Shown: positions 50,649 to 58,777, counted from the stretch's first letter. The stretch: 64,000 nt of DNA from Mycobacterium sp. URHB0044 (GCF_000620625.1 NZ_JIAW01000007.1:248001-312000); one strand, 5' to 3'. Notes: generated by a model not told the origin, from the letters alone. Numbers and translations are program-made.

Positions 50649-50978
50649 ATGACTGCCATGCTGCCAACCGAATTCGCCGAATTCGAGCAGTTCTCCGACT
50701 GGTGCTTGCCGAGCGAGCGGGAGCGCTACGCAAAGCGCCTGGCCAGCTCGATGGCCGACATGCAGGCGTTCTACGACGCCATCACCGTTCGGGCGGAGGA
50801 CGCAATTGCGTACTGCGACAAGTTCCCCCTAGACGACCTGCCCGACGACGTGCTGAATCTGATGCACCTGCTGTACTCCATGATCATGGTGTCCTTTCCC
50901 GTCGAGTGCTGGAAACAGCCGCGCGTCCCCGATTCGGGCGCATCGACCCTGGACTGCCTGTCCGAACCCGTTCCGTGA
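50649..50978 (+). CDS. Rieske-associated ~110-aa protein of unknown function (module 2)
   Basis: A 109-residue homologue of 28230-28559. It shares the head SDWCLPSERERYAKRLASSM and the segment YSMIMVSFPVECWKQPRVPD. It is helical and acidic, with no recognisable cofactor site. It starts 4 nt after Rieske 2 and its end overlaps the amidohydrolase GTG (GTGA). Function unknown; the conserved coupling to the oxygenase argues for a direct role in the complex. Confidence 0.8.
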   Translation: MTAMLPTEFAEFEQFSDWCLPSERERYAKRLASSMADMQAFYDAITVRAEDAIAYCDKFPLDDLPDDVLNLMHLLYSMIMVSFPVECWKQPRVPDSGASTLDCLSEPVP

Positions 50979-52222
50979 CCGAACCACTGGTCCTTAGGGC
51001 CGATCGCTGGGTCGACATCGACGCGGGCGAAATCCGTTCACCGGCGGTGATCGTGGTGGACGGCAATCGCATCACTGCCGTCAATCCGACTGAGCCACTG
51101 CCGGATTCGGCTGTTGAAGTCAACCTCGGCGACGTCACGCTGCTTCCAGGTCTGATGGACATGGAACTCAATCTGCTCATCGGCGGGCCTGGCGGGCCGG
51201 ATGGGCTGCCCTCGCCGATGCACGGGGTTCAGGATGACCCCGCCTATCGCACGCTTCGCGGTGCCGTGAACGCTCGCACGACGCTGTTGGCGGGCTTCAC
51301 CACCGTGCGCAACCTCGGCCTGATGGTCAAGACCGGCGGGTACCTGTTGGACGTCGCCTTGCAACGCGCGATCGAGAACGGCTGGCACGAAGGCCCGCGC
51401 ATCTTCCCGGCCGGCCACGCGGTGACGCCCTACGGCGGACATCTCGATCCCACCGTGTTTCAGCGGCTGGCGCCTGGCATCATGCCGCTATCGGTGGCCG
51501 AGGGGATCGCCAACGGCGTGCCCGATGTCATTGCCTGTGTGCGCTACCAGATTCGCCACGGCGCCAAGCTGATCAAGGTGTCGGCGTCCGGCGGCGTGAT
51601 GTCACACAGCACCGCGCCGGGTTCCCAGCAGTATTCGGACGCCGAGTTCGAGGCGATCGCCGACGAGGCACACCGCGCGGGTGTGCGCGTGGCCGCGCAC
51701 GCCGTTGGCGACAGTGCCATCCGGGCCTGCATCAGGGCCGGCATCGATTGCATCGAGCACGGGTTCCTCGCCACCGACGACACCATCCAGATGATGGTCG
51801 ACCACGACACGTTCCTCGTCTCGACGACGTACCTCACCGAGTCGATGGCCGTCGATCGCATCGCCCCCGAGTTGCGCAAGAAGGCGGCCGAGGTCTTTCC
51901 GCAAGCCCAGGCGATGCTGCCCAAGGCCATCAAGGCGGGAGTCAAGATCGCGTGCGGGTCGGATGCGCCCGCCATCCCGCATGGCGAGAACGCCAAGGAG
52001 ATCTGCGCACTGGTCGATCGGGGCATGACCCCGATGGGGGCGCTGCGGGCGGCCACCGTCACGAGTGCCGAACTCATCGAGGCCGACGGTGAACTCGGCC
52101 GCATCGCCCCTGGGTATCTCGCCGACATCATCGCGGTACCCGGCGACCCGTCCCGTGACATCACGACCACACTCGACGTGCGGTTCGTGATGAAGGACGG
52201 CCATGTCTACAAGCGGCCGTAG
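50975..52222 (+). CDS. Amidohydrolase (imidazolonepropionase/prolidase-like) lacking HxH (module 2)
   Basis: A 415-residue homologue of 28561-29781. The HxH motif is again replaced, here by Glu64-x-Asn66 (GLMDMELNL), while KVSASGGVMS, AAHAVGDSA, IEHGF and GSDAPAIPHG are kept. The parallel loss in both copies shows an inherited property, not random decay. It overlaps the ~110-aa gene by 4 nt and ends just before a MarR gene. Expected to hydrolyse an amide, lactone or enol-lactone of the oxygenated product. Confidence 0.85.
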   Translation: MTEPLVLRADRWVDIDAGEIRSPAVIVVDGNRITAVNPTEPLPDSAVEVNLGDVTLLPGLMDMELNLLIGGPGGPDGLPSPMHGVQDDPAYRTLRGAVNARTTLLAGFTTVRNLGLMVKTGGYLLDVALQRAIENGWHEGPRIFPAGHAVTPYGGHLDPTVFQRLAPGIMPLSVAEGIANGVPDVIACVRYQIRHGAKLIKVSASGGVMSHSTAPGSQQYSDAEFEAIADEAHRAGVRVAAHAVGDSAIRACIRAGIDCIEHGFLATDDTIQMMVDHDTFLVSTTYLTESMAVDRIAPELRKKAAEVFPQAQAMLPKAIKAGVKIACGSDAPAIPHGENAKEICALVDRGMTPMGALRAATVTSAELIEADGELGRIAPGYLADIIAVPGDPSRDITTTLDVRFVMKDGHVYKRP

Positions 52223-52262
52223 GCTGGTCCGGGCGAGCGAAGCGACGGGAGACGGGTCCAGC

Positions 52263-52715
52263 ATGGAACTCACGCACAACATCCTGTGGCTGCTGAAACA
52301 GAGCTTCTACTTCTCGTACGGCTCCGTCAACGAATCGATCAGCGGCCACGGCGTCACCATGGGTCAACTCGGCCTGTTGCGTCAGCTGGCTGACGAACCT
52401 GGGCTGTCGGGCGCGCAGCTGGCCCGGCGGCTCCTGATCACCCCGCAGGGGGCCCAGCTCGCGTTGACGTCCCTTGAGCGCAGCGGGCTGGTGGAACGCA
52501 AGCCAGACCCCGCGCACGGCCGAATTCTGCGGGCATATCTCACCGATAAGGGACGCGACGTCACCGCCGCCGTGTACGCCGACGCAGTCGCAGCACACAA
52601 CGAGGTGTTCGGCGTCCTCGACGACGACGAGCAGAAGACGCTGCACGACCTCCTGGCCCGGATCGTCGAACAGGGCACCGGCCATCCGTTTCGGGACCAC
52701 CACTCACCACCCTGA
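52263..52715 (+). CDS. MarR family transcriptional regulator
   Basis: A 150-residue winged-helix regulator with recognition region LSGAQLARRLLITPQGAQLAL (~residues 46-66) and a wing HGRILRAYLTDKGRDVTAA. ATG at 52263 is preferred; an ATG at 52203 with an AAGGA site would add 20 residues and overlap the amidohydrolase gene. A 20-bp element lies 43 nt after its stop and again at the ALDH/Rieske 2 divergent promoter, so it probably represses both. MarR proteins commonly respond to phenolic or aromatic ligands. Confidence 0.88.
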   Translation: MELTHNILWLLKQSFYFSYGSVNESISGHGVTMGQLGLLRQLADEPGLSGAQLARRLLITPQGAQLALTSLERSGLVERKPDPAHGRILRAYLTDKGRDVTAAVYADAVAAHNEVFGVLDDDEQKTLHDLLARIVEQGTGHPFRDHHSPP

Positions 52716-52758
52716 TCGTCACGACGGTTGCGCACTTCTGACAGCTCACCACTGTCGG

Positions 52759-52781
52759 CAATGACAAGTACTTGATATAGT
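52759..52781 (+). promoter_or_regulatory. Candidate MarR operator 2 overlapping reductase promoter
   Basis: CAATGACAAGTACTTGATAT (52759-52778) contains the perfect palindrome CAAGTACTTG. It overlaps a -10 hexamer TATAGT at 52776-52781, which ends 7 nt before the ATG at 52789. A leaderless transcript repressed by steric blocking is predicted. Confidence 0.75.
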
Positions 52782-52788
52782 TGAGTAG

Positions 52789-53868
52789 ATGAGCGGATCA
52801 GCGGCAAGTGAAGTGGTCGACGGGGCGACTCGAAGCGGAGTCGAGCCGCTGAACGGCACCGGTTTTGCCGGCTTTGCGCCCTTGACGGTCAAGCGGATTC
52901 AGCAGGAAACCGACGAGGCCGTGTCGTTGGTGTTCGACGTGCCGAGCTCGTGGGCGCCGCACTTCGAGTACCAAGCCGGCCAGTTCCTCACCCTCCGCGT
53001 CACGGTCGCCGGTGAGGAGTACCGGCGGTGCTACTCGATGTCGTCCTCCCCCATCGTCGGTGACGACCTCCGCATCACGGTCAAACGGGATCGCGATGGC
53101 GTGGTGTCCAATTGGCTCAACGACAACGTGGCGGCGGGCGACGAAATCCATGCCGCTCCACCGGAGGGCCGGTTCGTTCTCACGGACTCCGATCGGGAGC
53201 TCGTCGCCTTTGCAGGGGGCAGCGGCATCACGCCGGTGTTCTCACTGGTCGCCTCGGCGCTTGCCGGCACGTCACGTCGGGTTCGGTTGTTCTACGCCAA
53301 TCGCCGTCGCGAATCGGTGATCTTCGCCGACGCGCTGGAACGGCTCGTCGCGGCACATCCCGATCGACTCGTGGTCCAGCATCACTTCGACGACGACGCC
53401 GGCGTGGTGGACCCGGACCAGCTCGCGTCGTTCGTCGGCGCTGCAGGAGATGCCGAACTCTACATCTGTGGACCTGCGCCCTTCATGGACGCCGTGGAGT
53501 CCACCGCGCTGGCCGTGGGCGTGCGAGCAGACCGGATGCACCTGGAACGCTTTCAGCACACCGAAATCACACCCGCCGACGTTGGCCCGCGCGTGACCGA
53601 CGAGGTCACCATCGTGCTGGACCGCCGCGCCACGGTTGCGCAGTACCGAGCCGGAAACACGTTGCTACAAACCGCCCGCATGGCCGGCTTGACTGCACCC
53701 GCTTCCTGCGAAACCGGCTCCTGCGGTACGTGTATGGCCCATTTGGAGGAGGGCACCGCGCGGATGTTCAACAACGATGCGCTGGAGGCCGATGAAGTGG
53801 CCGAGGGTTGGGTGCTTACCTGTCAGGCCGTCCCCACGAGCCCGAGGGTCCGAGTCGTCTATGAGTAA
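52789..53868 (+). CDS. Rieske oxygenase reductase, KshB-like ferredoxin-NAD(P) reductase with C-terminal 2Fe-2S
   Basis: A 359-residue three-domain reductase: FAD domain (RRCYSMSS), NAD(P) domain (FAGGSGITP, CGPAPFM) and a plant-type 2Fe-2S domain with Cys307, Cys312, Cys315 and Cys345. Length and order match KshB and related reductases that pass electrons from NAD(P)H directly to Rieske oxygenases. No other such reductase is in the window, so it probably serves modules 2 and 3, and perhaps 1. It leads an operon with SDR, Rieske 3, the third ~110-aa protein and a TauD-type dioxygenase. Confidence 0.92.
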   Translation: MSGSAASEVVDGATRSGVEPLNGTGFAGFAPLTVKRIQQETDEAVSLVFDVPSSWAPHFEYQAGQFLTLRVTVAGEEYRRCYSMSSSPIVGDDLRITVKRDRDGVVSNWLNDNVAAGDEIHAAPPEGRFVLTDSDRELVAFAGGSGITPVFSLVASALAGTSRRVRLFYANRRRESVIFADALERLVAAHPDRLVVQHHFDDDAGVVDPDQLASFVGAAGDAELYICGPAPFMDAVESTALAVGVRADRMHLERFQHTEITPADVGPRVTDEVTIVLDRRATVAQYRAGNTLLQTARMAGLTAPASCETGSCGTCMAHLEEGTARMFNNDALEADEVAEGWVLTCQAVPTSPRVRVVYE

Positions 53869-53878
53869 GGAGCCGAAC

Positions 53879-53905
53879 ATGGCTGACGCGAGGTGTCACC
53901 GGTGA
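53879..53905 (+). other. Mini-ORF (8 codons) coupled to SDR start
   Basis: ATG at 53879 follows an AAGGAG site at proper distance and encodes MADARCHR, then TGA. Its stop overlaps the GTG of the SDR at 53902. It could serve to couple SDR translation to the reductase, or be the remnant of a deleted gene. Confidence 0.4.
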
Positions 53906-54645
53906 GCCGGGTCGCAGTGGTCACCGGTGGTGCATCCGGAATGGGCGAGGCGACGTGTCATGCGCTCGGCCGCAACGGCCACGAGGTGGCAGTGCTCGAC
54001 GTCAACGGCGACGCGGCGCAACGGGTGGCAGAGGACTTGCGTAGCGGCGGCGTCAACGCACTCGGCGTCGCGGCCGACGTCACCGACCGACCCGCCGTGG
54101 AGGAGGCGTTCGCGAAGATCCGTTCCGAGCTCGGCCCGGTCGGCATCCTGGTGACCAGCGCTGGGCTGGTGGACTTTTCTCCGTTCACCGACATCACGAT
54201 CGAGTCGTGGGCACGCCTCATCGATGTCAACCTGACCGGCACGTTCCACTGTTGTCAGGTCGCACTGCCCGACATGGAGGCGGCGAAATGGGGCCGTATC
54301 GTCATGATCTCCTCGTCGAGCGCCCAGCGCGGCTCCCCGAAGATGGCCCACTACGCCGCATCCAAGGGTGCATTGATCTCGCTGACGAAATCGCTGGCGC
54401 GCGAGTACGCGTCGCTGGGCATCACCGTCAACAACGTCCCGCCATCGGGCATCGAGACACCCATGCAGCACGAAGCGCAGCGCGACGGCAACCTGCCGCC
54501 CAACGAGACGATGGCAAGCAACATTCCGCTCGGCCACCTCGGCACCGGCGACGACATCGCCGCGGCGGTGGCGTTCCTGTGCTCCGAGGAGGCCGGCTTC
54601 ATCACCGGCCAGGTGCTCGGCGTCAATGGTGGATCCGTGATGTGA
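53902..54645 (+). CDS. Short-chain dehydrogenase/reductase
   Basis: A 247-residue SDR with TGGASGMG, TSAGLVD in place of the usual NNAG, catalytic Ser in ISSSSAQ and YAASKGA. Asp in AVLDVNGD favours NAD(H). GTG at 53902 is chosen because it overlaps the stop of an 8-codon mini-ORF with a good ribosome-binding site; GTG at 53893 is possible. Its operon position between reductase and Rieske 3 suggests oxidation of the hydroxylated or dihydrodiol product. Confidence 0.88.
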   Translation: MSRVAVVTGGASGMGEATCHALGRNGHEVAVLDVNGDAAQRVAEDLRSGGVNALGVAADVTDRPAVEEAFAKIRSELGPVGILVTSAGLVDFSPFTDITIESWARLIDVNLTGTFHCCQVALPDMEAAKWGRIVMISSSSAQRGSPKMAHYAASKGALISLTKSLAREYASLGITVNNVPPSGIETPMQHEAQRDGNLPPNETMASNIPLGHLGTGDDIAAAVAFLCSEEAGFITGQVLGVNGGSVM

Positions 54646-54695
54646 CAAGCGTTCCACGTCAGGCAAATCCGCAGCGTTCGAACTAGGAGGATGAC

Positions 54696-55958
54696 ATGGC
54701 CCGCTGGCCGAAACCCGCCGAGGGAAGTTGGACTGAGCACTACCCCGACCTTGGCACGGGACCCATCTCGTTCCGCGACTCGACGTCCGAAGAGTTCTAC
54801 GAACTCGAGCGCGAGGCCATCTTCAAACGCGCCTGGCTCAACGTCGCTCGCGTAGAAGAGGTGCCTCGCGTCGGCAGCTACCTCACCAAGGAGATTGCGG
54901 TCGTCAACGCCTCCATCATCGTGGTGCGCGGCAAGGACCAGAAGATCCGCGCGTTCTACAACGTATGTAGGCACCGCGGTAACAAGTTGGTGTGGAACGA
55001 CTTTCCCCGCCAGGAAACCAAGGGCATGTGCCGGCAGTTCACCTGCAAGTACCACGCCTGGCGCTACGACCTCGAGGGTGCGCTCACCTACGTTCAGCAG
55101 GAGTCGGAGTTCTTCGACGTCGACAAGGCCGAGTACGGACTGCGGCCCGTGCACTGCGAGGTATGGAACGGATTCATCTTCGTCAACTTCGACGAGGAGC
55201 CACGGCAAACGCTGCGCGAGTTCCTCGGGCCAATGGTCACCGGCCTCGACGACTATCCGTTCGAAATGCTCACCGAGCGCTACGACTTCGTCGCCGACAA
55301 CAACAGCAACTGGAAGGTCTTTGCCGACGCGTTTCAGGAGTACTACCACGTGCCGGCGCTTCATCCGCAACAGGTGCCGTCCGCGGTGCGCGATCCCGGT
55401 GCAGCCTTCGAATGTGCGCACTTTCAGCTCGACGGGCCGCACCGACTGGTATCCACTGCCGGGACCCGTCGCTGGGAGCTCGCGCCCGAGTTCATGTACC
55501 CGATCGAGCGGGCGACCAGGAGCGGGCTCGTCGGCCCGTGGCGGACCCCCGACATCGGCGAACTGCCGAAGGGCCTGAATCCCGGAAACATTTCGCCATG
55601 GGGAATCAGCAACTTCCAGATCTTCCCCAACCTGGAGATCCTCATCTACGGCGGCTGGTACCTCCTTTACCGATACTGGCCGACGTCGCACAACACTCAT
55701 CGGTTCGAGGCCTACACCGGCTTCCACCCGGCCCGAACCGTCCGGGAGCGCATCGAACACGAGGTGGCGTCGGTGGTACTCAAGGAGTTCGCACTGCAGG
55801 ACGCAGGCATGCTCGGGGGCACCCAGGCGGCCCTCGAAACCGGCATCGTCGACCACTTTCCGCTCAACGATCAGGAGATCCTCGTCCGGCATCTGCACAA
55901 GGTGGTCGGCGACTGGGTGGGCGAATATCAGCGCGAGTCCGCGTCGGTTGGGGTGTGA
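54696..55958 (+). CDS. Rieske non-heme iron oxygenase, alpha subunit (module 3)
   Basis: A 420-residue oxygenase, third member of the local paralogue group. Rieske ligands include Cys91-x-His93 and the later CKYH; the iron site reads NSNWKVFADAFQEYYHVPALH (NSNWKVFADAF then EYYHVPALH). It differs more from copies 1 and 2 in the substrate region (YHVPALHPQQVPSA), so a different substrate or step is likely. A strong AGGAGG site precedes the ATG. Followed by the third ~110-aa protein. Confidence 0.92.
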   Translation: MARWPKPAEGSWTEHYPDLGTGPISFRDSTSEEFYELEREAIFKRAWLNVARVEEVPRVGSYLTKEIAVVNASIIVVRGKDQKIRAFYNVCRHRGNKLVWNDFPRQETKGMCRQFTCKYHAWRYDLEGALTYVQQESEFFDVDKAEYGLRPVHCEVWNGFIFVNFDEEPRQTLREFLGPMVTGLDDYPFEMLTERYDFVADNNSNWKVFADAFQEYYHVPALHPQQVPSAVRDPGAAFECAHFQLDGPHRLVSTAGTRRWELAPEFMYPIERATRSGLVGPWRTPDIGELPKGLNPGNISPWGISNFQIFPNLEILIYGGWYLLYRYWPTSHNTHRFEAYTGFHPARTVRERIEHEVASVVLKEFALQDAGMLGGTQAALETGIVDHFPLNDQEILVRHLHKVVGDWVGEYQRESASVGV

Positions 55959-55960
55959 AC

Positions 55961-56296
55961 ATGCCCGACGCCATATTGCCCAGTGCGTTCGCCGAGCTGG
56001 AGGACTACGCCCAGAGCTGGTGTCTTCCAACCGAAGACGAGCGGTGGAACAAGCGCTTGGCCAGTACCATGCCGGAGCTGCACGAGTTTCACGATGCGTT
56101 CTTCCCACGACTCGAGGAGGCGATCGAGTACTGCGACAAATTCCCGCTCGACGACATGTCCGAGGACGCCATCAATCTGTTGCACCTGATCTATTCGCTG
56201 GTGATGGTCGCGATGGCAGTCGAGGTGTTCGGCCAACAGATTCCCACAGATGCTGCTGATGCCGTCATGACGCGAGTCGGGGAGCCACTGCCGTGA
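55961..56296 (+). CDS. Rieske-associated ~110-aa protein of unknown function (module 3)
   Basis: A 111-residue homologue of 28230 and 50649, with SWCLPTEDERWNKRLASTM and LLHLIYSLVMVAMAVEVFG. The WKQPRV segment of the other two is replaced by FGQQIP. It starts 2 nt after Rieske 3. In this module no amidohydrolase follows; a TauD-family dioxygenase takes that place. Its function is unknown. Confidence 0.8.
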   Translation: MPDAILPSAFAELEDYAQSWCLPTEDERWNKRLASTMPELHEFHDAFFPRLEEAIEYCDKFPLDDMSEDAINLLHLIYSLVMVAMAVEVFGQQIPTDAADAVMTRVGEPLP

Positions 56297-56327
56297 ACTT
56301 TGCGCCCAACCAAGAGAAGGACACGAA

Positions 56328-57173
56328 ATGAGTGCGCTCACGATCAACAAGCTGACGGATTCGGTCGGCGCGGAGGTGACCGGCATCGATCCGGACCGGC
56401 TGGCCTCCGACGAGTTGCTGGGCGAGGCCGTGCTGGATGCACTGGAACGCAACGGAGTCTTGGTCTTTCGCGGACTCAACCTGGATCCGCAGGCACAGGT
56501 CGCCTTCTGCCGCCGACTCGGCGAAGTGGACTTCTCGGCCGACGGACAGCACCCCGTGTCGGGCATCTACCCGATCACGCTGGACAAGTCGAAGAACGCC
56601 TCGGCCGCGTATTTGCGGGCCACTTTCGACTGGCACATCGACGGGTGTACGCCGCTGAACGATGAATACCCTCAGAAGGCGACGGTGCTCAGTGCCGTCC
56701 AGGTCGCCGAGGCTGGCGGCGAAACGGAATTCGCCAGCGCCTACGGAGGCTACGACGCGCTCAGTGAGGCCGAGAAGGATCGCTTCGGGTCGTTGCGGGT
56801 CGTGCACTCTCTGGAGGCGTCGCAGCGGCGGGTCACCCCCGACCCGACGCCCGAACAGCTGGCGCGATGGCGAGCGCGGCCCACCCATGAACACCCCCTG
56901 GTGTGGACGCACCACGACGGACGCAAGTCACTCGTGCTCGGCGCATCGGCCGACTACGTCGTGGACATGGATGTCGACGAGGGACGGGCGCTGCTGGCGA
57001 GCCTGCTCGACCGCTCCACCGGGGCCGACCAGGTCTATAGCCATCACTGGTCGATTGGCGACACGGTCATCTGGGACAACCGCGGCGTACTGCACCGTGC
57101 GGCCCCATATCCGCCGGACTCCCCTCGCGAGATGCTGCGCACCACCGTGTTGGGTGACGAACCGATTCAATGA
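56328..57173 (+). CDS. TauD/TfdA-family Fe(II)/2-oxoglutarate-dependent dioxygenase
   Basis: A 281-residue dioxygenase with the metal triad His103-x-Asp105 (DWHIDGC) and His256 (NRGVLHRA), and Arg267 (SPREMLRT) in the position that binds 2-oxoglutarate. It couples oxidative decarboxylation of 2-oxoglutarate to substrate hydroxylation; relatives cleave taurine and phenoxyacetates. A GAAGGA site precedes the ATG. It ends the plus-strand operon, convergent with the FMN reductase gene (30-nt gap). Confidence 0.9.
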   Translation: MSALTINKLTDSVGAEVTGIDPDRLASDELLGEAVLDALERNGVLVFRGLNLDPQAQVAFCRRLGEVDFSADGQHPVSGIYPITLDKSKNASAAYLRATFDWHIDGCTPLNDEYPQKATVLSAVQVAEAGGETEFASAYGGYDALSEAEKDRFGSLRVVHSLEASQRRVTPDPTPEQLARWRARPTHEHPLVWTHHDGRKSLVLGASADYVVDMDVDEGRALLASLLDRSTGADQVYSHHWSIGDTVIWDNRGVLHRAAPYPPDSPREMLRTTVLGDEPIQ

Positions 57174-57203
57174 CCCGCGACAACCGCTCACCCCTTCGAG
57201 CCG

Positions 57204-57788
57204 CTAACTCGCCCGCGCGGCACCCGTGATCAGCTGGGCGGCAAGCATGTCGAGCTGTCCCTGGACGGTGGTGTCCACCAACTCCCCCGCCTCGTCCCAG
57301 ACCTTGTCGGCCGAATTGATCGCCACCCCAAGCGGGGTGGGCCATGCGCGCAGGGCGTGACCGATCACCCGCAGCTGACCAAGTGTGCCCACCGCGGCTT
57401 GCCAGCCGTAGGCGCAGCTGATGCAGCCCCACGGGGTGTTGTCCAGGTACACGCGTTGGTCGCCGCGGAGATCCTCGATGTAGTCCAGCGCGTTCTTGAC
57501 CAACCCCGATATTGCGCCGTGGTAGCCGGGTGAACCGACCACGACCGCGTCGGCGTCGCGCAGTGCCGCCACCAAGGCGACCGCCTTGTCCGTGCGCTCG
57601 GTTTCGTGCGGGTTGTACATGGGCAGGTCGATGTCGTCACCGTAGAACGACAGCGTCCGCCCGCCGTGGCGTTCGACGGCCGAAAGACACTGTCGCAGCG
57701 CGCGTTCGGTGGACGAGTCCTTCCGCAACGTCCCGCCGATGCCGACGATGAGTGGTTGGGTCTTCGACGAGGTCACGGCGTTACTCAC
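57204..57788 (-). CDS. NAD(P)H-dependent FMN reductase
   Basis: A 194-residue flavodoxin-fold reductase with the N-terminal GIGGTLRKDSSTERAL phosphate-binding loop and the VVGSPGYHGAISGLVKNALDY block that binds FMN. It reduces FMN with NAD(P)H. It is the last gene of the minus-strand mhp-type operon, which also encodes a luciferase-like monooxygenase (59600-60916) that needs reduced flavin, so a two-component system is likely. The GTG overlaps the cyclase stop. Confidence 0.88.
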   Translation of the reverse strand: MSNAVTSSKTQPLIVGIGGTLRKDSSTERALRQCLSAVERHGGRTLSFYGDDIDLPMYNPHETERTDKAVALVAALRDADAVVVGSPGYHGAISGLVKNALDYIEDLRGDQRVYLDNTPWGCISCAYGWQAAVGTLGQLRVIGHALRAWPTPLGVAINSADKVWDEAGELVDTTVQGQLDMLAAQLITGAARAS

Positions 57789-58777
57789 TTGATCGCTATG
57801 GGGTTGATTGGGGAGCCGACACCGCCGGTGACGCGCAGCGGCGGGGCGACGAGCTGAAATTCGTAGCTGCCGTCGGCGGCGCAGTCCTGCGCCAGCGCGG
57901 TGAGATCCCAGTACTCACCGAGCATGAGGCCCATGTCGCGTAGGCACAGCATGTGCATCGGCAGAATCGTGCCGTCCACTCCGGACAGCGGATTCTCGAC
58001 CATCAGGTTGTCGGCGGCGACGGCGGCGACCTGATGGTCGTGCAGCCAGGACGCGCACGTCCAGTCCAGACCGGCACCGGGTTCCGCGCCGTCACCGGTC
58101 TGCAGAAATCGTGCCCACCAACCGGTTCGGACCAGCACGATGTCGCCGGGGGTGACGGTGACGCCCTGGGATCTGGCCGCTTCGTCGAGTTCGGCGGGAG
58201 TGATGGGCGCGCCGACGTCGTCGCAGTACGTCTCGGCGCCCCGCAGTCGAACGATGTCGAGCAGCACGCCGCGCGACGTGATGCCCTTGACGTCCACCTT
58301 GTCGATGCCGCAGTGGAATGCGCCGAGGCTGGTCACCGACGTCGCGGGGAAGCCGTTGTAGAGCGTGTCCTCGTAATAGACGTGCGACAACGCATCCCAT
58401 TGCGTCGCGGCCTGCAGCGGCATGATGATCAGGTCGTCGTTGAAGCGCATGGGCCCGGCCTCGGAGTAGCCGCTCAGCTGCACCGCCGCCGGGTTCTGCA
58501 ACCACTTCGGGCCGTACTCCAGCAGCGTGTTGGCGTCGCCACCGTCGATCGTCATCACGTGCGTGGGGTTCTGGCGGTAGCGGAATGCCCCCTGCGGACC
58601 CGACGATCCGAAGTCGACGCCGAGGGGAAAGACCTTGCCGTGCCGGACGATGCCGGCCGCTTCGGCGACCTTCTCCGGCGTGATGAAGTTCAGCGTGCCG
58701 ATTTCGTCGTCATCACCCCATCGACCCCAGTTGCGGACGTCGTCGGCGACGCGCCGAAAGTCGTTCATGCTGGCCAC
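57785..58777 (-). CDS. Cyclase family protein (kynurenine formamidase-like metal hydrolase)
   Basis: A 330-residue protein of the putative cyclase family. The motif IIMPLQAATQWDALSHVYYE (20 residues) corresponds to the HxGTHxDxxxH metal site of kynurenine formamidase, with Gln at the first and third ligand-like positions and Asp/His kept. Later GLDWTCASWLHDHQVAAVAAD is family-typical. It may hydrolyse an amide, lactone or carbonyl compound. GTG at 58777 has a GGAGGGAT site and overlaps the SDR end by 13 nt. Confidence 0.82.
   Translation of the reverse strand: MASMNDFRRVADDVRNWGRWGDDDEIGTLNFITPEKVAEAAGIVRHGKVFPLGVDFGSSGPQGAFRYRQNPTHVMTIDGGDANTLLEYGPKWLQNPAAVQLSGYSEAGPMRFNDDLIIMPLQAATQWDALSHVYYEDTLYNGFPATSVTSLGAFHCGIDKVDVKGITSRGVLLDIVRLRGAETYCDDVGAPITPAELDEAARSQGVTVTPGDIVLVRTGWWARFLQTGDGAEPGAGLDWTCASWLHDHQVAAVAADNLMVENPLSGVDGTILPMHMLCLRDMGLMLGEYWDLTALAQDCAADGSYEFQLVAPPLRVTGGVGSPINPIAIK

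Noticed and set aside
52759..52778. Firm assignment of the CAAG-N2-CTTG sites to KstR2
   Set aside because: The outer base of the published consensus is not matched and no core KstR2-regulon genes are here; kept as an alternative only.
54351..56108. A 585-residue antisense open frame over Rieske 3
   Set aside because: It crosses a promoter gap and two supported genes and has no recognisable domain.
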